From the IMG/VR virus record IMGVR_UViG_3300006916_000313, positions 1-26,738 of that record: 26,738 nucleotides of DNA, one strand, 5' to 3'. This DNA is from a virus. Of the stretch, positions 13,770-20,745 are shown one piece after another. Made by a program: the position numbers and the translations under genes. Positions within the stretch are counted from its first letter, which is position 1. Each line of letters opens with the position of its first letter. The notes under the pieces were generated by a model, which was given only the letters and a program-made list of their open reading frames with translations, had not been told where the DNA came from and did not search any database.

Positions 13770-13925
13770 TTAGTCCTCTTTTTTCCAGATAGTCCATGCA
13801 CCGTAGGCAATCATGCCATATGCAATAAGATTTACAGGGGTAAGTATCATTAAGATACCGCCAACAATTAGGACACCACCGTCCCAACTGGTTCTTTCTT
13901 TTAGTCTTGCTTTTATAAAGTCCAT
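13770..13925 (-). CDS. Small membrane protein, holin candidate
   Basis: AGGAG (about 13932-13936) lies 6-7 bases before an ATG at 13925 that opens 51 codons. The product has a charged N-terminus (MDFIKARLKERTSW) and then a hydrophobic stretch of about 27 residues (GGVLIVGGILMILTPVNLI and AYGMIAYGAW), enough for one or two membrane helices. It ends with the charged KKED. It sits directly upstream of the lysozyme behind its own late octamer, the expected place for a holin, but size and position are the only evidence. A 72-residue cysteine-rich reading of the same DNA (13747-13965) lacks a ribosome binding site and is rejected. Confidence 0.68.
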   Translation of the reverse strand: MDFIKARLKERTSWDGGVLIVGGILMILTPVNLIAYGMIAYGAWTIWKKED

Positions 13926-13949
13926 AATATTCTCCTATTTTATATATTA

Positions 13950-13957
13950 TATTTATT
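13950..13957 (-). promoter_or_regulatory. T4-type late promoter (AATAAATA) for the lysis pair
   Basis: On the minus strand, AATAAATA (13957 to 13950) precedes the small membrane/lysozyme pair. The predicted +1 near 13944 leaves a 19-base leader carrying AGGAG. It overlaps the end of the upstream gene. The first base differs from the TATAAATA and GATAAATA forms, so confidence is lower. Confidence 0.5.
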
Positions 13958-14951
13958 AAGGACATACTCCTAGGGAAACATAACCTGATGAACCTGATAG
14001 ACTAGGATCATCTTGTTCTGGTGTATTGCCATCCTGGAATATGCTTCTGATAGTAGTAAGCGATGGCTTACTGATAACTGGTGCCATCCATGTGTTAAAA
14101 AATGCATAACCTAATGGATTATTTGTTTGAATGCCTGATGGTGTACGCATTGAATCACTCCATTCCGGAGAAAGGCTTCCACCGTCCCACAAACTGGAGT
14201 AGTCAAACATACAGAAGTTAAGCAAGAACAAATATTCTTTTGCGGCTACTTCAAATGCGTCTGAATCGGTTTTCCAAGTATTTCCACCATAGCCTGATGA
14301 ATCCCAATAGCCGTCATCGTATGCTTCTTCCATTGCCGCATACAAATCACCGCTGGCCCAATCACTTGCCAAGTAATTGTATAATTTAATATCGTCTGCA
14401 GGTAAACCGTGCATATGAATTGTGTGGAAGACGTGTTCAATGACTTCTTGTGCATCTGCATCGCCATCGCCATATCCATCGCCTGTTGAATTTAAATACC
14501 ACACCATATCGTTTTGAACGGTATTATCAAACAAGTCTGTCAGATTCCAAAACGTAATGCCCGAGTCAGTTAAGAAATTTGTACTGTAGTCTGAGCCGGC
14601 ACCTCTGGCTACTCTTTGTAGTGTAGGTAATCCTGCGTGATAGGTTCCTGTATCACCTCGTAATGTTTTAACCATTCTTCTCTGTTTTGTTTGATTTATG
14701 CCTGTGCCTTTTCGATCCATAAACAATTCAAACATACGAGCAACTTTTTCTAACCACGCATCTGGTACTGCTGTTTGGCCACCGACACCGCCGGCACCCA
14801 TTATTCTCACACCGTTAACGGTAACATCACGTTTAAAGAAGTCACTGCCGTCGCCACTGACATTACATATTGGGCCGTTGTTGTATTCTAAGAAAGCAGT
14901 TGATCTACGTCCTGCTGATAGTGATCCTGATGTTGAACTAACGAAAGGCAT
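13956..14951 (-). CDS. Late, probably virion-associated protein with a histidine cluster
   Basis: The product is 331 residues. The N-terminal ~60 residues are Ser/Gly-rich (SSTSGSLSAGRRST, MGAGGVGG), as in phage fibre or appendage proteins. Residues 172-182 read EHVFHTIHMHG, a dense Glu/His cluster suggestive of a metal site, followed by an acidic helical region. It is not a classical HExxH, so a peptidase role is only a guess. The rest is rich in W, Y, D and G. It starts by TAATG overlap with the preceding fibre-like gene and belongs to that operon, which supports a virion location. Confidence 0.65.
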   Translation of the reverse strand: MPFVSSTSGSLSAGRRSTAFLEYNNGPICNVSGDGSDFFKRDVTVNGVRIMGAGGVGGQTAVPDAWLEKVARMFELFMDRKGTGINQTKQRRMVKTLRGDTGTYHAGLPTLQRVARGAGSDYSTNFLTDSGITFWNLTDLFDNTVQNDMVWYLNSTGDGYGDGDADAQEVIEHVFHTIHMHGLPADDIKLYNYLASDWASGDLYAAMEEAYDDGYWDSSGYGGNTWKTDSDAFEVAAKEYLFLLNFCMFDYSSLWDGGSLSPEWSDSMRTPSGIQTNNPLGYAFFNTWMAPVISKPSLTTIRSIFQDGNTPEQDDPSLSGSSGYVSLGVCP

Positions 14952-15445
14952 TATGTAAAGTCAACCAGTTGTCCAAGTACCACATAGGTACCACTTACTC
15001 TGAGTATGGTAAATGAAACAGTATCTACGCCGTTAGCAGTTCCAGTTGGTGCTGAGCCTCCTTGCCAATTTATTGTTTGTGCCGAACCGGCTATTTGTAA
15101 AGCACTTGGAATATATGCTGTAGCACCTTGATTTAAAATCAATGTAAGGTTAGTGCTATAGTTATCGGAAAGCGATAAGTTTGTAAAATTAGCAGTAAAG
15201 TTAGTACTGATGCTAGTGTGATAAAATATATGTCCATTATCACAATCGTGTGCAACAACACCAGTAGCACCTGTAAGCGAACTATATCTTTCTTTTACAC
15301 CATCTTCTATTACTAATCCGTTTGTTACAGATGTTGTGACTTTTCCTTTTGCTGTCCATTTCTCACCATCATAACTGAATACTATATTGTTGAAAGTGTA
15401 TGTATCTCCGCCACTTGGACTATTTGGAAAATTTATATCTGGCAT
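14951..15445 (-). CDS. Tail-fibre-like structural protein
   Basis: The product is 164 residues, beta-rich with many S, T, N and G. It begins MPDINFPNSPSGGDTYTF and then a VFSYDGEKWTAKG strand unit, a pattern frequent at the N-terminus of marine phage fibre and appendage proteins. The centre is made of repeated short polar strands with no enzymatic motif. AGGAG lies seven bases upstream of the ATG. Its stop overlaps the next start (TAATG). A role in host recognition or virion decoration is inferred from composition and neighbours. Confidence 0.68.
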   Translation of the reverse strand: MPDINFPNSPSGGDTYTFNNIVFSYDGEKWTAKGKVTTSVTNGLVIEDGVKERYSSLTGATGVVAHDCDNGHIFYHTSISTNFTANFTNLSLSDNYSTNLTLILNQGATAYIPSALQIAGSAQTINWQGGSAPTGTANGVDTVSFTILRVSGTYVVLGQLVDFT

Positions 15446-15461
15446 TTGTTACTCCTATTAT

Positions 15462-16340
15462 TTAACTCTTGCGAGTAGTATTGCTAACGTTCTTAGCCTT
15501 ACCCTTTCTGTTTTTATTAGGGTCTTCACGTCTTTTCTTTCTTACTGCGGCCGCTATTGCTTTCTTACCACCTTTGGCTCTTAAACTTGCCGCTCTTGAT
15601 TTGCTTAAACATTTAGGTTTACCTTCACCTTTTTTGCTGTCACCACATTTACCAATTCTTTCACCTTTGGTATTATAACGGTCCCAGCCTCCGCCTCCAG
15701 CACCACCTTTTTTGCCTTTGCCAAACCAAGCTCTTAAATTTTCACCAACTAGTGGATTGAATGGCATATCCACTCCTGAGCCTCTTATATAATCATAAAC
15801 ATCTTTTTCTGTAGGAGTTTCAGATGAATCCATATCCATTGCAAGATCTATTTTTTGTATTACTTCTAATTTTCCTGCCATAGGTTTATCTGGATCCATC
15901 AAATAATTATGACACATACTAAATAATTCACTATCGCCAGTAGCAGTACCTCTTATTTGCCAGTCCCTAATTTTTTGCAATAACTTATCATTAGTTGGTG
16001 GTATTGGAAAGTTTTCGTCCATTTGATCTGGGTCTTTAGGCTCGTATCCTGTAGCACTATGACTGAATAATAGATCTTCTGGGTCTTCATACCCTTCAAA
16101 ATCTACAGGATTATATTTAGCATCAGTGAGGTACCAATAGTCTTCCTTAAAGTGTTGGCTGTCACCATCAGTGTTTTGACGTATGTAGTACAGTTGATTG
16201 TCGTTACCTATTATCTCAATATCTGTATCCACTGCGGCACCGTTTAACCATTCTTCATATGCTTTTTGACTTCTCTGTGGCGAGAACAAAGGCTTCTTTG
16301 AGGCACCAAAATTTCCTGTTGTGATTTCTTTGATAAGCAT
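15462..16340 (-). CDS. Late protein with Cys/Lys-rich C-terminal module
   Basis: The product is 292 residues. The first ~200 are acidic and mixed, with no recognised motif. From about residue 205 comes a glycine-rich linker (GKGKKGGAGGGGWDRYN), then KCGDSKKGEGKPKCLSKS and a lysine/arginine-rich end (KKAIAAAVRKKRREDPNKNR). I recall this terminal module as a domain of unknown function in marine phages. Two cysteine pairs and strong basic charge suggest nucleic acid or metal binding. It starts two bases after the preceding stop within one operon. Confidence 0.65.
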   Translation of the reverse strand: MLIKEITTGNFGASKKPLFSPQRSQKAYEEWLNGAAVDTDIEIIGNDNQLYYIRQNTDGDSQHFKEDYWYLTDAKYNPVDFEGYEDPEDLLFSHSATGYEPKDPDQMDENFPIPPTNDKLLQKIRDWQIRGTATGDSELFSMCHNYLMDPDKPMAGKLEVIQKIDLAMDMDSSETPTEKDVYDYIRGSGVDMPFNPLVGENLRAWFGKGKKGGAGGGGWDRYNTKGERIGKCGDSKKGEGKPKCLSKSRAASLRAKGGKKAIAAAVRKKRREDPNKNRKGKAKNVSNTTRKS

Positions 16341-16342
16341 AT

Positions 16343-17260
16343 TTACTTACCCTTGCTTTTGCCCCAATTCTTAGCACCTACTTTACGGCACTTGACTAAG
16401 GCTCCACTGGCGTAGGCACTGGGCCATACTTTGTATCTGGATTTTACTTTGTGATAACAGGCATCCTGTTTTTCATTGAGTTGTGATTCGTGTACTATGT
16501 CACCACCACATTTGGGACATTTGTTAAATGGAATAGGACTTTCTAATGCTAATTTACCATTATCTCTTTTATAAATCCTTTTGCCTACTAATTGTGCAAG
16601 TTTTTTTAAAAACTTTATTCCGTCCTCGTCCTGTGCTTTGTCTTCTATTTCATCTATTACTGCTTTTAGCAATGTTATCTTATCTGCAGAATATGGTGCC
16701 TCATCTATTTTGGATTCATTTTTTATTTTTTTAAGGCCTGGAAATCTTTTAGGATCTGATAAAAATGTATTTACATCTTCTCTATTAGCATCGTCGATAT
16801 ATGCAATTTTTAAATTTTGTATTGTTCTCATCATATCTTGATCAGCATACAAATCTAAATTTTCTAAATGATATGCGGCAACCATATCTCCTTGTTGAGC
16901 CGCCATTGCTAGTTCTTTACCTAATTCTGATTGTTTAAAACTTGTAGCATCCATGGCCTTGCCAACACCAAATGCTAAACCACCCATTAATCCTAAAATG
17001 GTTAAAAACTTTCTAATGTCGCCTGGTGCTTCTTTTATTATTTGTAATTCTTCTTCTGTTAAATTTACACTAGTATCATTTGCAAATTTAAAAAATAATT
17101 CTCTAAGTTGATTATTTTCACCTACCATTTTACCCTGCATAGGGTGTGGTGACTCATGACCTGTGTTAGGCTTGATAAGTTTAGGCGCCTTGTCAGACGC
17201 CTTAACCTGTTTAGATTTCTTTCTAGATTTCTTTTCTGTGATAATACTGTCTATCTTCAT
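16343..17260 (-). CDS. Late protein with zinc knuckle and CYHKVKSRYK C-terminal module
   Basis: The product is 305 residues from the ATG at 17260. I choose this over an ATG at 17293, which would sit inside the preceding gene, because ATAGG lies just upstream. A lysine-rich N-terminus leads to GHESPHPMQGKMVGE, then a possible membrane-embedded or buried helix (FLTILGLMGGLAFGVG) and a helical region. CPKCGG follows as a zinc knuckle, and the end is CYHKVKSRYKVWPSAYASG plus CRKVGAKNWG. I recall this last module on many marine T4-like phage proteins with unrelated front ends. Function is unknown; late operon context suggests a virion or assembly role. Confidence 0.65.
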   Translation of the reverse strand: MKIDSIITEKKSRKKSKQVKASDKAPKLIKPNTGHESPHPMQGKMVGENNQLRELFFKFANDTSVNLTEEELQIIKEAPGDIRKFLTILGLMGGLAFGVGKAMDATSFKQSELGKELAMAAQQGDMVAAYHLENLDLYADQDMMRTIQNLKIAYIDDANREDVNTFLSDPKRFPGLKKIKNESKIDEAPYSADKITLLKAVIDEIEDKAQDEDGIKFLKKLAQLVGKRIYKRDNGKLALESPIPFNKCPKCGGDIVHESQLNEKQDACYHKVKSRYKVWPSAYASGALVKCRKVGAKNWGKSKGK

Positions 17261-17268
17261 AATACCTA

Positions 17269-17805
17269 TTATGCTATTTCGCCTGAGTACCAAATTCTTA
17301 CTGTGGCACTTCCGGCACTTGCTCCACCCTGTGTAACATAAATTACAATTCCAGTGGTACTGGTATAGTTATGCTTGGGTTCAATTTTAACTTGACTTCC
17401 TGACGGATCAAATCCTGCAAAAAGTCTGTCAACTTCACCTGAGTCACCCACAGTAATTTCTGTGGATGAATCATAATCTGTCCAATTACCTGCGTCTTTT
17501 TCAACAACCACACTATGTATCCATGTGTTTGATGAACTAGTTCCTACTGAAACATTACCACTGTTATAACTAACTGTGGTATCAACGTATTGTATTTTAG
17601 GGTCAACTATTCCGTCAAATTGACTTTTAGTTGCGGCATGGGTGGCATCAGTTCCGTCAGCAAGATTAACATTTACTAATTGATCACTTGAGTTTGTAAA
17701 ACTGATCTGATCACTATTGCTACCAACAATAGTTACACCACTTTTACCAAGTTGAACGTTAGCACCTACTCCTGCTATACCGTAGTTTTTTACTGAGTCT
17801 ACCAT
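17269..17805 (-). CDS. Fibre-like structural protein, paralogue 2
   Basis: The product is 178 residues, strand-rich and Ser/Thr/Gly-rich. Its N-terminus (KNYGIAGVGANVQLGKSG) and the later ATKSQFDG, YNSGNVSVG and GGASAGSATVRI match the gene immediately upstream block by block, so the two are tandem paralogues. The ATKxQxDG unit resembles the chain-connecting segment of trimeric phage fibres. AGGAG precedes the ATG. It lacks the Ser/Asn-rich C-terminal tail of its partner. Confidence 0.72.
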   Translation of the reverse strand: MVDSVKNYGIAGVGANVQLGKSGVTIVGSNSDQISFTNSSDQLVNVNLADGTDATHAATKSQFDGIVDPKIQYVDTTVSYNSGNVSVGTSSSNTWIHSVVVEKDAGNWTDYDSSTEITVGDSGEVDRLFAGFDPSGSQVKIEPKHNYTSTTGIVIYVTQGGASAGSATVRIWYSGEIA

Positions 17806-17817
17806 GTTATACTCCTA

Positions 17818-18420
17818 TTAACTGATGTTACCAAGATCACTGTTACTATTTTGTGATTGACTAATTGTACCGTAATCTGTTACTGTAACACTATCACTTG
17901 CTAATACTATACTAATGGTGGCATTACCGGCACTTGCGGCACCGTTAACCACATTGTAACTTAATACACCGTCTGAAGTATATTCATATTGATATTGTGA
18001 ATGATATTGAGCCGCTTTAGTTACATCAACGTCACCAGATCTTATAAATCTGCTAGAGTTTCCTGAGTCTCCAACTTCCACATAATCACCTGCACCACCA
18101 CTTGACCAAGGACTAGGAACATCAACTGTGACACTCACTATCCTTGAACCTGATGTAATACTGGCAATGTTGGCAGAACCTGAATTATAGTCAACATCTA
18201 CTGTAACGTGTTGTAATAAGTTTGCTTCAGCACCATCTAACTGAGCTTTTGTAACGGCCTGTGTGCTAACTGTAGCATTTGCAACTGCTATCTTTTGTAA
18301 AGCATCACCGGACGTGTAAAAACCGATTGCACTGGCATTACCGGCAATGTATGAACCTTGTTTTCCAAGTTCCACATTGGCGCCAACACCTGCTAGATTA
18401 TATTTTTTAACTGTAGCCAT
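17818..18420 (-). CDS. Fibre-like structural protein, paralogue 1
   Basis: The product is 200 residues and is first in the minus-strand late operon. It shares KKYNLAGVGANVELGKQG, VTKAQLDG, YNSGSANI and GAASAGNATISI with the downstream paralogue, pointing to tandem duplication. The composition is that of a beta-rich fibre or appendage protein with no catalytic motif. The ATG has GGAGA five bases upstream and a late octamer at 18457-18464, giving a normal leader of about 30 bases. The last ~25 residues, rich in S, N and Q, are unique to this copy. Confidence 0.72.
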   Translation of the reverse strand: MATVKKYNLAGVGANVELGKQGSYIAGNASAIGFYTSGDALQKIAVANATVSTQAVTKAQLDGAEANLLQHVTVDVDYNSGSANIASITSGSRIVSVTVDVPSPWSSGGAGDYVEVGDSGNSSRFIRSGDVDVTKAAQYHSQYQYEYTSDGVLSYNVVNGAASAGNATISIVLASDSVTVTDYGTISQSQNSNSDLGNIS

Positions 18421-18456
18421 TTAAATCTCCAGAGATTAGATTGTAATTACAAATAG

Positions 18457-18464
18457 TATTTATC
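18457..18464 (-). promoter_or_regulatory. T4-type late promoter for the minus-strand structural operon
   Basis: On the minus strand, GATAAATA (18464 to 18457) gives a predicted +1 near 18451 and a 31-base leader with GGAGA. It probably drives the operon from 18420 down to the next late promoter. Its first base lies 6 bp from the -35 of the divergent host-type promoter at 18470. Confidence 0.75.
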
Positions 18465-18469
18465 TGTTC

Positions 18470-18497
18470 TTGACTATTTTGGCTTTTGTGTTATACT
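18470..18497 (+). promoter_or_regulatory. Sigma70-type promoter with extended -10, start codon at predicted +1
   Basis: TTGACT (18470-18475), a 16-bp spacer, TGT, then TATACT (18492-18497). The ATG at 18504 is seven bases after the -10, the normal position of +1, and no ribosome binding site is present between them. The transcript would therefore be leaderless or nearly so. Confidence 0.75.
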
Positions 18498-18503
18498 TCC
18501 AGT

Positions 18504-18764
18504 ATGGAAGAACAATTCAGAATCTTTAAGACAACCAATAAGGGCAAAGTACAGTACTCTGTACATAAAGTCTACATATCAGAAGATGGTATGACTATTG
18601 CAGATTGGGATAGGGAACCTGTGAAATTAGAGTTTGACAATTTGTTACAATTAAATTATACTATTATAAAGAGTTTGAATGCTTCTACACTTGATGTGAT
18701 GCAGGAAGAAACAGATTCAAACTCTTTGCAAAAAGCAATGGACATATTTAAAAACAATGTTTGA
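18504..18764 (+). CDS. Unknown small protein upstream of uvsE
   Basis: The product is 86 residues and soluble: a strand-rich first half (FRIFKTTNKGKVQYSVHKVYI) and a helical second half. No family is recognised. I start at the ATG at 18504 because the host-type promoter's +1 falls there; an earlier ATG at 18486 lies inside the promoter. It overlaps the UV endonuclease gene by 8 bases and may be made mainly to couple its translation, or the two may act together in repair. Confidence 0.65.
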   Translation: MEEQFRIFKTTNKGKVQYSVHKVYISEDGMTIADWDREPVKLEFDNLLQLNYTIIKSLNASTLDVMQEETDSNSLQKAMDIFKNNV

Positions 18765-19794
18765 TCAAAGTATAAATCGAATAGGCTTTTGCTGTAAGTA
18801 TCTGGAAGAAGATCAGACACAAAAACCTAAAATTCTCAAAGAAAAACAACAGATGTATACTGAAAAGTCTACTACAAGGCTGTGGTGTAATAATAATCCT
18901 GATAAAGCAGAACAGAAATTACTAGATTGTGTTGAACACAATATGCAAAGTGCCTACAACCTCGTAGAGTATGTGAGTACACTACCTGAAAATTTGCGTA
19001 TGGTTAGATTGGGTAGCAACCAAATACCCATGGCAACGGAGCCTACTTGGAGACATGTATTTGAAGACAAATCAGTAATTAAAGAACTAGAGAAAGGATT
19101 TAGTAAAGTAGGCGAACTAGCCAGAGCAAAAGATGTTCGTGTAAGTTTTCATCCTGGCCAATTTTGTGTATTAGCAAGTGATAAACCAGATGTTGTTGAA
19201 CGAAGTATAGATGAGTTTGAGTATCATGCTAACATGATACGTTGGATGGGTTTTGGTAAAGAGTTTATGGACTTTAAATGTAATGTACATATATCTGGTA
19301 AGCAAGGGTATCAGGGTATTATAGATATATTGCCTAAACTTTCTCCTGAAGCTCGTAACACTATTGCTATCGAGAATGATGAGATGTGTTGGGGACTAGA
19401 TGAAAGTCTCAAATTGGAAAAACATGTGGCACTTGTTCTTGATATACACCATCACTGGATACGTGACGAAGAATACATACAAGCAGATGATGATCGTGTG
19501 AAGCGAATCATAGATAGTTGGAGAGGTGTAAGGCCAACGTTACATTACAGTTACAGTCGTGATGAATGGATACCAGATGGATATGAACATGATAAACTTC
19601 ACAGCATTAATACACTAATAGAAAGTGGTGCTAAAAAACAAAAACTGAGGGCTCATTCAGACTTCTACCCTAATGCTATTGCAAATGAATGGGCCTTGAG
19701 CTTTTGGAATGACTTTGACATACAATGTGAAGCCAAGGCTAAAAACTTGGCAAGCCAACAATTATACAAACAAGCAATAGCAACTGGTAAATAG
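18757..19794 (+). CDS. uvsE: UV damage endonuclease (UvsE/UVDE family)
   Basis: This enzyme nicks DNA 5' of UV photoproducts and starts light-independent repair. The TIM-barrel metal-site segments of the family are present in order: RVSFHPGQF, CNVHISG, IAIENDE, LDIHHHW, LHYSYSR and RAHSDFYPN, supplying the His, Glu and Asp ligands. At 345 residues it is of usual length for a single-domain UVDE. It probably protects or repairs phage DNA in sunlit surface water. It is transcribed with the preceding small gene from the promoter at 18470-18497, which implies early expression. Confidence 0.92.
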   Translation: MFDQSINRIGFCCKYLEEDQTQKPKILKEKQQMYTEKSTTRLWCNNNPDKAEQKLLDCVEHNMQSAYNLVEYVSTLPENLRMVRLGSNQIPMATEPTWRHVFEDKSVIKELEKGFSKVGELARAKDVRVSFHPGQFCVLASDKPDVVERSIDEFEYHANMIRWMGFGKEFMDFKCNVHISGKQGYQGIIDILPKLSPEARNTIAIENDEMCWGLDESLKLEKHVALVLDIHHHWIRDEEYIQADDDRVKRIIDSWRGVRPTLHYSYSRDEWIPDGYEHDKLHSINTLIESGAKKQKLRAHSDFYPNAIANEWALSFWNDFDIQCEAKAKNLASQQLYKQAIATGK

Positions 19795-19798
19795 TTGC

Positions 19799-20725
19799 AT
19801 GAAAAACATATTGCTACTAGGCGGCATAGGTTATGTCGGTTCTAAATTCAACAAAGTCTTTAAAGACAAATACAATATAACTAATGTAGACATAAATTGG
19901 TTTGGAAATCCTATTGATGTAGAGTATGAATTTTTTGATTACAATGATGTCACAGACAGATATATCAAAACATTTGATGTAGTAATATTGTTAGCAGGTC
20001 ATAGTAGTGTCAAGATGTGTGACGATAAATTTGGCAGTTGGAATAACAATGTTAGAAACTTTGCTAACCTGCTTTCAAAATTAAATGGTACAAAATTTAT
20101 ATATGCCAGTAGCAGTAGTGTATATGGAAATACTACTGAAGATGAAATAGACGAAGAGTATTTGGACTTCTCTCCTATAAATTTTTATGATATGGCAAAA
20201 CTTCATATAGACCAATTAGCAAAATTAAGTGACACAGAATATTATGGATTAAGATTTGGTACAGTAAATGGTCCTGCTCCACACATAAGAACTGATGTAA
20301 TGATTAATGCGATGACTAATACAGCAAAAACAAAAGGCGAGATACATTTGTTTAATGCTGACACTAAAAGAAGTATTTTAGGCATCAATGATCTTATGAG
20401 AGCCTTTAAAGCAATAATAGAATCAGAACAGAACAACAAAGGAATTTTCAACTTGGCAAGTTTTACAAGTACATCAGGAGAGATTGCTGAAGTAGTAGGC
20501 AGAGTAACCAAAGTTAAAGTTATTAATAAAGATACACCAGAAGTTATCACAAACGAAAAATTAGAGAAAAAGAATTATAACTTTGGTGTAACTACAACAA
20601 AATTTGAAAAAACATTTAATTTTGAATTTAAAGACACACTAGAGTCCTTAGTACACGAAACTGTAGGTAAATTTGACGGTTGTGAATTAAAAACTAACAG
20701 ATCAGAACCTATAGAGTACGAATAA
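19799..20725 (+). CDS. NAD-dependent sugar epimerase/dehydratase (extended SDR)
   Basis: The product is 308 residues with a GGIGYVGS cofactor loop (residues 8-15), ASSSSVYG carrying the catalytic serine and YDMAK giving the Tyr/Lys pair. These are hallmarks of nucleotide-sugar epimerases, dehydratases and reductases. The exact reaction cannot be read from sequence. Beside an RfbH-like enzyme it could be the reductase that completes a CDP-3,6-dideoxyhexose, or a 4,6-dehydratase or epimerase. It follows uvsE by four bases without a clear ribosome binding site, so it may be expressed both early with uvsE and as the lead gene of the sugar cassette. Confidence 0.88.
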   Translation: MKNILLLGGIGYVGSKFNKVFKDKYNITNVDINWFGNPIDVEYEFFDYNDVTDRYIKTFDVVILLAGHSSVKMCDDKFGSWNNNVRNFANLLSKLNGTKFIYASSSSVYGNTTEDEIDEEYLDFSPINFYDMAKLHIDQLAKLSDTEYYGLRFGTVNGPAPHIRTDVMINAMTNTAKTKGEIHLFNADTKRSILGINDLMRAFKAIIESEQNNKGIFNLASFTSTSGEIAEVVGRVTKVKVINKDTPEVITNEKLEKKNYNFGVTTTKFEKTFNFEFKDTLESLVHETVGKFDGCELKTNRSEPIEYE

Positions 20726-20732
20726 AAAGGCA

Positions 20733-20740
20733 TATAAATA
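20733..20740 (+). promoter_or_regulatory. T4-type late promoter, start codon at predicted +1
   Basis: A perfect TATAAATA followed by five bases (TCAAC) and the ATG at 20746, exactly the T4 +1 position. The only purine-rich sequence upstream (AAGG) is 17 bases from the ATG and outside the predicted transcript. Confidence 0.75.
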
Positions 20741-20745
20741 TCAAC

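Noticed and set aside
13747-13965. 72-residue cysteine-rich minus-strand reading
   Set aside because: The same DNA in another frame has AGGAG, a small membrane protein and exact spacing to lysozyme; this frame has no ribosome binding site.
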